From Triglochin maritima (taxonomy: Eukaryota > Streptophyta > Magnoliopsida > Alismatales > Juncaginaceae), in assembly GCA_963682175.1 (NCBI GenBank), contig OY821775.1, forward strand, positions 14,852,501-14,916,500: DNA of 64,000 nt, written 5' to 3'. Below are positions 45,901 to 57,900 of this stretch, piece by piece. The position numbers and the translations under genes were made by a program. Positions within the stretch are counted from its first letter, which is position 1, and each line of letters starts with the position of its first letter. A model generated the notes under the pieces. That model worked only from the letters and a program-made list of their open reading frames with translations. It was not told the origin of the DNA and ran no database searches.

Positions 45901-47112
45901 AAATTCATAAAGGACAACCCAATCAAAGCGAGTACGAACTCTACAAACGTACCTCCCATACACGAAAGCCACGTCTGAAAGAGCCATATGTAGTTTTCAG
46001 TGGTCTCGGAAGACAGCAAAGCGCAACCGAGCAACACAGACTCGAAATGGTGATTAACTCCCACAAATGGTGCAAAGGGCATGTCGTATTTGTTTGTGAG
46101 GTACGTAGTGTCGAAACATATAGCATCCCCAAAGTATGAATAGGCAGCCCTGGAACGGCAGTCGGCCCAGAAAACGTTCCTTAGCCTTCCCTCGTCATCC
46201 ATATCCATGACATAGAAAAACATTGCATTAATCTTCTGCATCTTAATGAAATAGTTCTGAAGAGCTTGTGCATCGCCGGGTCCCATTTTCAAATTCCTTA
46301 CTTCGGTTATAACATTCCTGCGCACACAAAAAATATTAAGGCCACAGATTTCTACAAACAAAATAACGTACAAAAGTTTTCAAACCTTAGGTCTCTATCG
46401 TTAAAAGTAAGTTTGTCATGCCCCCCAGCCTCAACAACAAACGATTGCATGGTCTTAGCAGCAGAGATCCCAGAAGCATCATTGCACGTTATTCGTGCTA
46501 TGACGGCCTCAGGTACAAATCGTTTCTGTCTTAGAAAACGCATCTGGTGCTCCTGAAGCATTTCATGGTTATGATTGAGATCGACAAAGTTAATCTGGTA
46601 ACCCCTTGCTGGGTTTCCAGAAACCCTGATGCGAGCCGTGCACTAAACTCTACTAGATAAACGTGGCTTCATTATGCCTTGACATTGGTATGTTGGTGCC
46701 TTACCCTCCTTGGAACAAGTAAGAGTAGCCCGGGTAACAACACCAACGTCGTAATGAGTATGTCGTAGCTTAACACCAAAACCACAAGCATCAGCATAGT
46801 CGTTGTAAAAGGCTCTTGCTCCTTCGAAAGAGGGGAAAATCATCTTCTCCTTAGGAACTTCTAACGGCATTTCCATTTGAGTGAAGATTTCTCTCAAAAC
46901 GAAGAGAAATGAACGAAAAAGAAAGGAAGAAGTGGTGGTGGCCATTCTGTGCATCTTCGTCAAAAAGAGGTATGGAGCATGTGGGAGCGCCAAAAGGAAT
47001 GATATGATTTGGAGCACGTCTGATTTGAGATGCATTAAATGCGGTTGCCCCCTCTGCATAAAAAATATTAAAACTTTGGCTGAGCTGGATTTGTCCAACT
47101 CAGCAGCGTCTC

Positions 47113-47345
47113 CCTCTCCCACATTTCCACAGTCCACTGCCACTCGTTGCCGCTCCACCAACTCCCTCTCCCTCTCCACTAACCCTCCGCCTCCACTCCC
47201 ACTGACTCTCCTGGCCACCTCCACTCCGCTAACCCACCACCTCCACTAACTCGCTGCTGACTCTCCTGGCCGCCTTCACTCCTACTCGCTGTTGTCGCCT
47301 CTACTGCCGCCTCCACTCCCCTCCAGTCTTCTCCACGCCTCTCCG
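47113..47345. repeat. C/T-rich imperfect tandem repeats beside element B
   Basis: Repeated phrases such as 'ccgcctccactccc' and 'gactctcctggccacc' make this strand pyrimidine-rich. It adjoins the right end of element B, and element A has nothing like it at the same place. It may be host 5' flanking DNA; no gene was found. Confidence 0.4.
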
Positions 47346-48479
47346 GAGTCCAGGCTCAAGTTGTTCTAGATTTGGTGGTCTCAGGTCGAACAATTTAGTC
47401 ATACAAATTTCTTGGTAACAAACAGTTAAATAAACTTTGTTCTTTATTTATTTAATTTTTTTGTTTTGAAGATATACCAATCCTTATGAGTTATTGTTAA
47501 GGTGTATTTGACTTGGATTACTTCGATTGTTGCTTGAGGTGTTGACGATTCATAGTTGAAAGTGATCGTTGATCCAATTTTTATGACTTCTAACATCTTC
47601 TTCTTGTGTCAAATAAATGTGTGAATGTAATGCCTTGTTGACATTTCTTCAGATTTTTCAACAGTTTGAAAGTGGGAGAAATAATAATATCAAACAACTG
47701 ATCCATATATCCTATTTTTGATCTTTATGTTTCTTTTAGCCAGGAAAATCTCTCTGGCTCTTAGGCATTAACTAAAGGATTGCTCTTTATGTTTCTCCAC
47801 TTTGCTGTAGGATTGCTTTTATAATTTCATGCTTTTAGCTTGTGCTGAAAATTCTTATTGCAAGGATTTTTTTTCTGCAGTGTAATGGATGATCTTGAGG
47901 TAGAGAAGTCAATCATGGCAGCAGTTCAAGTGCTTTGTTGTTTTGTAATATTTGATCTTTTTTCATCCAAAGATCTTATATGTTTTTCATCCAAAGATCA
48001 GAGATCTTATATGTTACTGTGGGCATACTAAAGCATTTGCAATCCAAAGCTTGTTATCATTCATCAGTTTTACTATATTACAATTGTTAAAGTTGGTTTT
48101 ACTATATTCATCAGCCTCCATTCTACTCTTTCAACATGTATTTGGTTTTATTTTAAATTTGAGATGTATGAAGTAGTTAAAGTTGTTGTTAAGAAACATA
48201 TTGTATTTTAAAATTAGATGAAAGAATTAGTTAAAGTTGTTGTAGAAATGAAAAAAAAGTACAGATAAATTGAAAAAAAGTTAATTACAATTTGTCCCCC
48301 TGAACTATGTCTTGGTATCACTTTGCACCCCTGAACTTTCAAAGTTAACAGTTACCTCTCTTGAACTTTCATTTTGTTACACTCCCATTGAACTTTAAAA
48401 ATTCATTAATTAACACACTCGACGTTTTTTTCCCAATTTGTTTTGTTGTATCCTTAATACACTCCTAAACTTATATTTA
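47346..48479. other. AT-rich stretch without recognised genes
   Basis: All frames are short. A phrase at 48280-48425 ('tttgtccccctgaacta', 'tcaaagttaac') resembles a low-complexity repeat common in plant genomes, but no terminal structure was visible. Confidence 0.35.
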
Positions 48480-49288
48480 CGTGAAAGTTTGGATCCAAAC
48501 AGATGTCAGATATGGTTGGAATTTGGGTCGGATTGAGTGTAAATCAAAGTAGAGCATTGAGAGAAAAGTTGTCTAATCGAAAAGTGGTAGCTAGAAAAAG
48601 TAGTAAGGAATTTGCCTCCGAAATATGATCATGTTGTGGGGCTACCATAAAAGAATCGATGTATGTTTTATCTTTAAATCAACTAATGGGTTCTCTTCAA
48701 GCGCATGAGCACAAGTTAAACATATTTGAAGAAAGTTGATAATCAAGCTCTACATATTGGTGGAGGAAATTCTGAAAATGATGATCGTGGAAGGAGTTTC
48801 TGTCGAGAATATCATGGAAAAGAAAATTCTCGTGGAGGTAATCGTGAACCTCAACATGTTATCATTGCAAGAAAGTTGGTTAGGTTGAAATTTTTTGTTG
48901 GTACACAAATCCAAAACCAAATGAGTGTGATCATTGCAAGAAATCTGGTCACGTTGAGAAGAAATGTTGGAATACGAAAAATGATAAGTGTCGCCGAAGA
49001 AAACAAAATGAGATTTTTTTTTGCTTCAGTTGAAAGGGAAGAAATTAGTACTAATATTTGGTATTTGGACATTGTTTGTTGTCATCACATTAGTGGTGAC
49101 AAAAATTTGTTCAAAGAAATTGATGAGTCTGTAAAAAAACCAAGTTAGGTTGAGTAATGGCACATTGTTGTAGGTGCAAGGTAAAGGAATGTTGCATTTC
49201 AAACAAAAAATGGACGAAATATAATTCAAGATGTAATGTATTTGTTAAGTCTGACGATTAATATGCTCAATTTGGGACCGTTGGTGAG
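48480..49288 (+). pseudogene. Ty1/copia gag to protease remnant (plus strand)
   Basis: Shifting frames give ATIKESMYVLSLNQLMGSLQ (copia gag, UBN2-like), then CDHCKKSGHVEKKCW (a CCHC zinc knuckle, about 48927-48971), then WYLDIVCCHHISGDKNLF (about 49060), which in intact copia elements is WYLDSGCSHH, the start of the aspartic protease. The catalytic DSG is changed to DIV. It ends where a foldback element is inserted, and traces continue at 50172. Confidence 0.75.
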
Positions 49289-49297
49289 AAAATGGTA

Positions 49298-50162
49298 GGG
49301 TTAATTGCTTGCATGTCATTACAAAACACTATAATCCTCAAAAATCATCACTCTACACCTATTTGCTTATATGTCATCGAAAAACCAACATTATGTTCCA
49401 AATGTCATTACAAAAGAAAATAACTCTCAATGTTCACTCTTTTCTGTCGATGACGTCATCAGTGGAATAAAAAATTAAATTGAATTGTAAAATTTGCAAA
49501 TCTCACCTTGTATAATCTACTAATTCCTTTTGAAACTTCTTTATCTCCCTCTTTTCTCTCTCATCCTTCTTTCACTCTCTCTCATCCCTCTTTTCTCTCT
49601 CTCCTTTCACTCTCTCTTTCCCTCATCTTTCTCTCATTCTTTTCTCTCTCTCTAAAATCTCTCTCTAGAGATAGATTCTAGAGAGCTAGAGAGAGATTTT
49701 AGAGAGAGAGAAACGAATGAGAGAAAGATGAGGGAAGGAGAGAGAGTGGAGAGGGAGAAAGGAGAGAGAAAGAAAGAGAGAGAGAGGGATGAGAGAGAGA
49801 GTGAAAGAAGGATGAGAGAGAGTGTGAAAGAAGGATGAGAGAGAGAGAGGGTGGAAGCGTGGAGAGGGAGAAAGGAGAGAGATAAAGGAGAAAAAGAAGT
49901 TTCAAAAGGAATTAGTAGATTATACAAGATGAGATTTGTAAATTTTACAATTAATTTTTTTTATTACACTGATGACGTCATCGACGGAAAAAATGACGTC
50001 ATCAACGGAAACTGTCACGGGAGTAATCATTGAGAATTATAATCTTTTGTAATGGTATTTGGTACATAATGTTGGTTTTTCGATGACATATAAGCAAATA
50101 GGTGTAGAGTGATGATTTTTGAGAATTATAGTGTTTTGTAACGACATATAAACAATTATCCC
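49298..50162. mobile_element. Foldback MITE with CT/GA-rich centre, 9-bp target duplication
   Basis: The two halves are inverted copies over almost the whole 865 bp: left gggttaattgcttgcatgtc, right end its complement with few changes. Conserved arm phrases include 'aaaaatcatcactctacacc' and 'gatgacgtcatc'. The centre is CT-rich in the left half and GA-rich in the right. Flanks aaaatggta (49289-49297) and aaaaaggta (50163-50171) match at 8 of 9 bases, a Mutator-type duplication. ORFs over the centre are microsatellite artefacts. Confidence 0.85.
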
Positions 50163-50171
50163 AAAAAGGTA

Positions 50172-50570
50172 TTGTACCGTCTTCGATGATGACATGCTTG
50201 ATTTATGACGAGAAAGCGATGAAGTTGTGCTTATCCGCCAAGATAAAAATATGAAATGTTTATACTTAACTTCTCTGATATGAATTTGAATTTTGATGTT
50301 CTATGATCAGGTTCAGGAGTTCCTGGAAAGAATTTTTGTGCGTGTTTTCTATTTCCGAAAAAGATATTCCAATAACGAAAAAGAGTGGATGAAAGCTTTT
50401 AAAAAAAAGAAAAAAATGATGGTGTTTTAAGATCGGGGTTGCCAAGAATGCAGAATTTTCCAGAAATGAAGAAATTGCAAGGATAAGAAAGCTGCCAAAG
50501 AAAAAGTAAAGTAAAAATTACCTAAAGCATAACAGGAAAACACATTTGAATTAACGGGGAGTTTGTTAGG
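50172..50570 (+). pseudogene. Ty1/copia internal remnant before the 3' LTR
   Basis: It continues the copia remnant at 48480-49288 after the foldback element, with a large internal deletion: most of pol is missing. It ends in a purine-rich 'taacggggagtt' directly before an LTR start. All frames are broken. Confidence 0.5.
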
Positions 50571-50831
50571 AAATTAATTCAAAGGGTATATTATAAATAG
50601 ATTTAGGACATACTGGGAGAAGAAGAAAAAAGGTATGTCTTTCTATATTAGTTAGATATGGGGAATATTATTCCACCAGTTAAGGAACGGATGTAACTAT
50701 ATTTTTCGAAGTACAAGAGAGTGATCGGATAATGGTCATTCACTTAATTCTATAAATAAGATGTAAGTCATGTTAAAAAGTACAAAGAGAGAGAAAAACT
50801 TATACGAGAACAACGAGTTAAATGAAATAAC
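50571..50831 (+). repeat. Ty1/copia LTR, sister of 27547-27820
   Basis: Starts tgttaggaaattaattcaaa, contains 'attctataaataagatgt', and matches the copy at 27547. The right edge is set where the minus-strand LTR begins; it is uncertain. Confidence 0.65.
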
Positions 50832-51049
50832 TGTATAAAATGAATAGACACGGAACAAATAAGACGAAAATGGGGGGACCAATTTTTGTGTTTCGTCATC
50901 TTCAAAGTATTACAATAGTCTCTTATTTATAGGATAAATGAAGCAAATGAAATGATGTGTGTTACAAGAGTTACAAATGAGAATGTGAGAGGTTGATGGG
51001 GGTTATAGGAGGAGAATGTGAAACATCTATTGTGTAATATTTCACAACA
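50832..51049 (-). repeat. 3' LTR of the minus-strand copia element
   Basis: On the minus strand a purine tract (aaggggag) at 51050-51058 precedes TGTTGTGAAATATTAC, and the block has a 'cctataaataagag' TATA-type box. It resembles the LTR at 2287. The left limit is approximate. Confidence 0.6.
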
Positions 51050-52163
51050 CTCCCCTTGGATCTTCACCTATACACTTTTCGGTCTGCCTCGTTAAAAACC
51101 TTAATAAGAAAACCTCATTGGGATAAAAACTTAGTGAAGGTAAAAAGAGTGCAGAGCGTATAATCATCTCCCTCATTTCAACATACATTTTTCAAACGCC
51201 GAACACCAATCTTGAAAACAAGTTGTTCAAAAATTCTGGTAGGCACCGACTTGGTGAATAGATCTACATGGTTGTCACTTGATCGGATCTGACGAATATC
51301 TATCTTACCGTCCTTTTGTAGCTCGTGCATCGAAAAGAATTTTGACAAAATGTGCTAAATCTAGTCCCCTTTAATGTATCTTTCCTTTATTTGATAAGTA
51401 CATGCAATGTTGTCTTCATATAACAATGTCGGATTGTCTTTGATCGTTTCAAGTTCACACTCTTCTAGTATATGTTGGATCATTTATCTCAACCAAACAC
51501 ATTGGCGACCAGTTTCATATAATGCAATTAACTATTATGTGGATCTAACAAATATCCAGCATTTGAATATCCGATTAACTTGGATTCCAAACCCTTTTGA
51601 TAAAATAGGCTCATGTCCTTGCCAAGTAAAACCGCTAACGAAATTGCACAACCTGCCTCATTAAAAACTTTGTCAAGTAAAATCCTGTGGAACAAAAACT
51701 TGGTGAAGGGGAAAAAAGTACAGCTACAAGTCATCTCGGTTTTATCCTTCTGAGATGAAAATTACATATCCGCTCCTCCTGATTCGTAGTTCAGCAATTT
51801 GCATAAAGATTGCAACATCTCCACAATAACACAAAATAATTTGTGATTTTGTTGTTCTTGTGGATCAGAAATATATGAAGCATTACAGAAGTAAATCTTT
51901 ATCTCATTAATATAGTTAGTAAATATTGATAGATCCGTAAAGAGTTAACAAAAAATATGTTGAACGTCATTTGAATGCTTTCAAAGAAATATTATGCTCA
52001 CGTAAACAATCATTGTGAATGTATTAGGTCTAATTTTATATGCAATATATTTTATGACGTTCTAGGAAATGGACTTTAGATCTTAATCCAACCTCTTCAA
52101 TTATAGATATAACTAGATCTTTGTTCACATAGTATAGACAATCTGTCATTGCTGTGTTTTCCA
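51050..52163 (-). pseudogene. Minus-strand copia pol remnant, RNase H end
   Basis: On the minus strand 51528-51734 encodes KDMSLFYQKGLESKLIGYSN followed by AGYLLDPHNS, which fits the copia RNase H motif GYADAGYLSDPHKA. Then CVWLR-stop-MIQHIL (near 51470-51510) fits the conserved CVWLRSMIQHI. Stops and gaps make it dead. It continues on the far side of the CACTA insertion. Confidence 0.75.
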
Positions 52164-52194
52164 CACTAGTGCAGAATAGTGCATAATTGTCGGC

Positions 52195-52903
52195 TAATAG
52201 ACGACGACTTATTAACAGCCGACGTCTATACCTATAGACGTCGGCTGTTAATAAAAATGACGTCTATTGCACCTAATAGACGTCGGGTCTGTTAATTCCC
52301 ATGCGAACCGACGTGTATACCTCGATGTGTTCTCATCCATCCATAGACGTCAAGGTATAGACGTCGGCTATATTAACAACCGATGCCTATTAGGTGCAAT
52401 AGACGTCGACAGTTAATATAACCGACGTCTATAGGTCTTTAAGTCGAACCTCCCTTCATTTTTCATATTTCATCCCAACAAAAACCAGACCAAACCCTAG
52501 CCGGCCCCCGTGACCCTTCGACCCTCCGACAAATCTTCGACCTCCACGACCACCGCAGTCGTCTTCCTCCACTTCTGCGACCACCGCAATCACCGCAGCC
52601 GTCTTCCTCCTTGTCATACTATATCAGACGTCGAGGTATAGACGTCGACTATATTAACAATCGATGCCTATTAGGTGCAATAGACGTTGACAGTTAATAT
52701 AACCGACGTCTATAGGTCTTTAAGTCGAACCTCCCTTCATTTTTCATATTTCATCCCAACAAAAACCAGACCAAACCCTAGCCGGCCCCCGTGACCCTTC
52801 GACCCTCCGACAAATCTTCGACCTCCGCGACCACCGCAGTCGTCTTCCTCCACTTCTGCGACCACCGGAATCACCTTCGACCTTGACAGCTGCCGCTACC
52901 TCC
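52195..52903 (+). repeat. CACTA 5' subterminal repeats and 281-bp tandem duplication
   Basis: TAGACGTCGG and its complement recur from 52195. A segment beginning 'gacgtcaaggtatagacgtc' near 52345 is repeated 281 bases later near 52626, including a promoter-like part ('aaaccctagccggccccc'). The duplication copies possible transposase-binding sites and leader DNA. Confidence 0.7.
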
Positions 52904-54228
52904 CCGACCTTGAGGTGAATCTCTTGATATTTTTTATGTTCCTTATTTTGGTTAGTTTGGTGAAGTGGAATTGTTGTTTTTTCGGTTTTCATCTGGAATT
53001 AGAGTGTAAATAATGATATTTTCGTGGTTATTATAATGCATATTATAGAGAGAAAAAACAAAGGTTTTCAAGAGAAAAGCTTGTAAAATGTTGTTTTTAG
53101 AGGGTGAAAATTCTGGGTATGTATTTTGTATGTGAATGTAACATGTATATGACTAATAAATATTTTGTGGTTTGGAATGACAAAATTGTTAATTTTGAAG
53201 AATGTCATTTGCATTAATTTGTATTTCAAGGCCTGTCCTTACCTTTTCCATATCTTTTCAGCCCAATAATCCATTTATTGTTTTCGTAATTTTAGTTTTC
53301 ATGCAATTATTGCTATATGAGTTCTGAAAATTGAGACTTGAATCAACCAATAATGGTTTTCTTTTGTGATTGAGTTCCAATCGAGTTCTTAAACGGGTAG
53401 TACATTTCCTGAGTCTTGAGATCAATTTACAGTTTCAGATTCGTTTTGGGATTGAGTTTTTTTTATTTGGTGTAGTTATGTGACGTCATTGCGAGGATTG
53501 AGCGACGTCGTTGCTGGATTAGCGCGAGGATTGAGTGGCATTGTTGTGTGGAAAGCGTCCAAGATTCTGATTGTGAGTTTTTCTTTGTTTTAGATAATTG
53601 TCATGATTATTTTCCTTATTTTTAGATAATGTGAAATTTATTGTGGTTATGAATGAATCTAATGATATCAAACCACATCGGGAGATCAAACTATTCCCCA
53701 ATAACAATTCTTGGTTAAAGAACTAGTTTATTAGGAAGAATGATTGAATCGCCATTTGTTATTTTTGGAAAATGTCTTTAATATTCAGTAATTGAAATTA
53801 GACTTGATTGGACCCTTCAAGTCAAAGATTTTTACCTTGTGTGAGATGGTTTAACATGCCTAATTGATAAGAATACTTGTTCGATCTAATTCATGCTTTA
53901 ATTTAACACGAATATTTTCAAATTTTGGTATTTGCATTATTTTGAGAATGCTGAAATGTTATAATGTTTTATTTTGTTTTATTTTGCATTGTTTTATTTT
54001 GAGAATGCTAAAATCTAATTGATAAGAATGTTGAATGCTGAAATGAAACTTATTTTGTTTAGTTAAATGTTTATTTAGGTTTACTTTCTAATAACTCATA
54101 GACCCCCTTATGCAAATTGGCCTTTAATAACCTAAAGCAAAAGATTAGACAATATTGCTAAGTCATTCATCATATAAGATTTTCATTCATTGTATTTATT
54201 ATTTATTTTACGATTTCTGTCGTAGATT

Positions 54229-54795
54229 GCTAGCGTAAGGTACGTAATCTCTTTCACTTATCATTCATTAGAAACCACGCATTAGTTAGTAGGACTTGCA
54301 TTGGAACAAGAGTGAGGTGAGTGTTTGTTTGGTGTGTTGTTTGTTAGATTAAGGTATGAAAAACACCTAGGGGGCAGTCACCTATAGGAGATGAGGTGGA
54401 GGATTTCATCACCCATTCCTTGGCCCAAAAACCACTTAATAAAATCAATTTAGACGTTGGCCCATAGGATTTCCGGACGCACTAAGGAGAGGAAACCATT
54501 TAAGATCGTTATGGCCTGAACGTCGTTGCCCATCTAGTCTCCCTGAGATTTTAGGAACCTCCGGGTTCTTGATTTCCTACAGACTAGTGGTCCTCATTGT
54601 TTAAGACCGTTCCAGCCTGAACGTCGTTGCCCATCTAGTCTTCCTGAGATTTTAGGAACTTTCGGGTTTTTAATTTCCTACATACTAGTGGTCCTGGGTG
54701 GGACCTCAAAGTTAGGCGTCATCTAGTGCAAAGGACCTATAGTGGACTCTAGGCTTGCTTTGGCCTTGATTGCTTAGTTAGGTTTCTAACCTTCC
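54229..54795 (+). promoter_or_regulatory. CACTA leader block shared with gag-only retrotransposons
   Basis: It begins 'gctagcgtaaggtacgtaat' and has, in order, 'cattagttagtaggacttgc', 'ggaggatttcatcaccc', 'gacgttggcccatagg', 'ttatggcctgaacgtcg', 'gtggtcctgggtgggac', 'agttaggcgtcatctag' and 'aaaggacctatagtgg', matching the minus strand of 17281-17752. A part of about 100 bp ('cctgaacgtcgttgcccatc' to 'ctagtggtcct') is duplicated (54514 and 54617). It precedes the transposase ORF, after 'tgtttag' at 54954, so it may be an intron of the 5' leader. Confidence 0.75.
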
Positions 54796-54959
54796 TTATT
54801 CCCACGCTAGATTAAGGACTTCATGTCTTCTCTCCTGAGACATTCTTTTCTCATCTTCATGTATCCAGATCTTCTCATCTAGGAACACATTCTTTTAAAT
54901 TGAAATTTTATTTGTTGTCTTCAATAATAACTATCATTTTTCTTAATGTTTAGATTGAA

Positions 54960-57900
54960 ATGGATCGAGAGTGGATTCGTTCAAACCGATTGAGTGATGA
55001 GTATGAGAACAGAGTGAATATGTTCTTAGAGGTTGTCAAAGATCATTCAAAGAATACGAATGACAGAGACATGGTGTATTGTCCATGTAGTAAGTGTCAT
55101 AATATGTCAGTGCTGACTTTTCGGAAAATAAAAGATCATTTGTTTGAGAAAGGTTTCGACCCAAGTTACAGACGGTGGATATGGCACGACAAAAATGAAT
55201 TATTTAGTTGTTCCAAGAATGACGGGGACAGTGTTAGTGCGAGAGATCACTTAGAGGAAATGGTCCTGGATATAGCTGAAAAGTTTTCGTCCAACCCCGA
55301 TTTACTTGGTAGTTTGTTGAGTGACAATGAGAAGCCATTGTATAAGGGTTGCACCAAATTTACTATATTGTCAGCGGTGTTGAAGTTGTACAATTTAAAA
55401 GCCGGAAATGGTTGGACTGATGTCAGTTTCACATTACTGTTGAAGCTATTGAAAGAGATGCTTCCAGAGCATAATGAACTGCCGGATAGAACTTATGATG
55501 CTAAGAAAGTGTTGTGTCATATGGGAATGAAATATACAAAGATACATGCATGTTCGAACGATTGTATATTGTATAGGGGTGAGTTTGAAAACTTACATTC
55601 TTGTCCAAGTCTAATGTTTCACAATACAAAATGAAACGCAGTGGATCGAACCACAATGTAGATGATGATGAGTTGAAAATCAAAGGACCTCCTGCTAAAG
55701 TTTTGTGGTATCTTCCGATAATACCAAGACTTTAACGTTTGTTTGCGGGTAAGGAGGATTCGAAAAACATGACATGGCATGTTGATCGTGATAAACCAAA
55801 TGATCAGTTGCTACGTCATCCTGCAGATTCACCTCAATGGAAAAAAGTAGATCACGACTTTCCTGTGTTTGGTGAAGAATCCTGGAATGTACGACTTGGA
55901 CTCTATACGGACGGAATGAATCCTTTCGGTAGTTTGAGTAGCATTCACATGTCTTGTACTGTTCTGCTTGTAATTTACAATCTGCCCCGTGGTTATGCAT
56001 GAAATGCAAATATATTATGTTGTCCTTAATGATTTCTGGTCCGAAACAACCTGGAAATGACATAGATGTATATTTAAGACCCTTAATTGATGACCTAAAG
56101 AGATTGTGGGATGATGGAGAACCAGTTTTATATGCTTATCGTCAGTAGTCTTTTGTAATGTGGGCAATGATTTTTTGCACGATTAATGACTTTCTAGCTT
56201 TTGGTAATCCTTCTGGATATTCTGTCAAAGGTCATAAAGTTTGTCCACTTGGCGAAGAGAATACATGCTCTTTGCAACTGGTTAATGGTTCTAAGACAGT
56301 CTATCTTGGTCATCGGAGATTTTTGCCAAACCCACATCGTTATCGTAGGTTGAAGAAGACATTTACGGAAAACAAGAGTTTCAGAATCCGCTAGTTGAAA
56401 TCAACGTCAAAAAGGTGTATGAACGTGTAATGAACGTTGAATGTGAATTCGGAAAATCATACAAACGAGGAAATGACAAAAGTCTTTGGGGGGAAAATCC
56501 ATTTTTTATCTCCCTTATTGGAAACTTTAGAAGTTAGACATTGTATTGATGTGATGCATGTAGAGAAAAATGTTTGTGATAGTCTTGTTGGTACTTTGTT
56601 GAACAAACCTGGTAAGACAAAAAATGGATATAATGCTAGACTTGATCTTGTTGGTATTGGTATACGAGCAATGCTGGAACCAGAGAAGAAAGGAGACCGG
56701 AACTACTTACCTCCAGCTAGTTATACATTGTGTAGAAAGTAGAAAAGAATTTTTTGTCAGTGTTTGCACGATGTAAGGGTTCCACAAGGTTATTCTTCAA
56801 ATATCAGTAGTCTTGTTATTATGAAGGATTTGAAACTTGTGGGGATGAAGTCTCACGATTGTCATACTTTAATGCAACAGTTGTTACATGTAGCACTGAG
56901 ATCCATATTACTGAAAGATGTTAGAGATGTAATAATAAAGATGTGTTCCTTTTTCAACAAGATTTGCAGTAAAGTGGTCGATCCCGTGTAGTTAGATAAG
57001 TTGCAGAGTGAAATTGTGGTGACATTATGTCAGTTTGAGATGTTCTTTCCACCTATTTTTTTCGACATTATGATTCATCTAGTTATTCATTTGGTTAGAG
57101 AAGTTAAATTGTGTGGACCAGTTTTTTTAAGGTGGATGTATCCTTTCGAGCGTTATATGAAAGTATTGAAAGATTATTGTAAAAATCGTCAAATGTCAGA
57201 TGCTAGTATTGTTGAAGGATACATAGCTGAAGAGGTTATCGAGTTTTGCACTGAATACCTAGCAAACACCAAAAATATTGGACTTCCGAAGAATCATCAT
57301 GATGAACGTTCCGATGGTAAAGGGACACGTGGGATGAAAATGTTAAATCCAAATGGTGAGTTCTTAATGACAGCATATTTCTATATGTTGTGCAATTCTA
57401 ATTAAGTTCGACCTTACCTAAATGAACACATGGAGCTTCTAAAGGAAAGAAATCCTTTATGGAGTGATCAACAAGTAATTAATAATCACAATAAGAATTT
57501 TATCTCTTGGTTCAAAAAGGTAGCTTACAAGCGTGATGTTTCTGAGACAATACAGTGGTTGACATACGCATTCTGTTGTTATAAGTTACAGTGGCTAAGA
57601 TATCAATGGATATTCATTGTACACAGTCTGTGAAGATGTCAAAAGTGATGTTCAGAACAGTGGAGTCATTTTAATAGCAGAATCTTTGCATGTGTCTAGT
57701 TCTAAAGACAAGAATCTTGTATACGCCGACATGTCCTATTACGGTGTAATTGAAGAAATTTGGGATCTAGACTTTGTTAAATTCAAAGTACCTGTATTTA
57801 GATGCAAGTGGGCTGATAATAAAAGTGGAGCTCGAGTGGATGACTTGGGGTTCATTTTAATTGATTTTTCAAAAGAATGATATAAAGGAGAACCTTTTAT

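Larger units (their letters stand above)
35420..46876 (-). pseudogene. FAR1-type Mutator transposase, element B, interrupted by TR-GAG-2
   Basis: Minus-strand exons: exon 1 46386-46876 (MEMPLEVPKEK; FAR1-type domain ARAFYNDYADACGFGVKLRH), exon 2 45953-46317 (MULE core: MGPGDAQALQNYFIKMQKIN, FGDAICFDTTYLTNKYDM), a 1.87-kb intron with minisatellite, exon 3 43368-44084 and its continuation 35420-35968. Exon 3 carries the end of the core (STQRSESMNSFFDKYL) and a SWIM zinc finger of form CDC...CCH; the retrotransposon lies between these metal-binding residues. The C-terminus is basic (RPPTRRRVSLAEK). Apart from the insertion there are two nonsense changes visible by comparison with element A: GAG to TAG in exon 1 (near 46643) and TGG to TGA near 35716. 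In the family this nuclear protein binds element ends and cuts DNA; FAR1/FHY3 transcription factors derive from it. Confidence 0.85.
30371..47112 (-). mobile_element. Mutator-like element B, split by TR-GAG-2
   Basis: Same architecture as element A, inverted: ULP-like gene on plus (30670-33939), transposase on minus (35420-46876). The left end near 30376-30450 ('ggacgcggcttacgtggc', 'gtccagtcagcc') matches element A's ULP-side end; the right end near 47065-47112 ('gagctggatttgtccaactc', 'cagcagcgtc') matches element A's transposase-side end. Removing the 7.4-kb TR-GAG-2 insertion leaves about 9.3 kb. Target duplications were not identified. Coding parts are better preserved than in element A, with two nonsense codons in the transposase and at least three in the ULP gene. 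Confidence 0.75.

Noticed and set aside
49652..49927. Ser/Leu-rich minus-strand ORF
   Set aside because: GA/CT microsatellite core of the foldback element.
50832..52163. Joining 27547-27820 and 50571-50831 as the two LTRs of one 23-kb element
   Set aside because: The space between holds unrelated elements in both orientations, and no primer-binding site follows the first copy; separate insertions are simpler.
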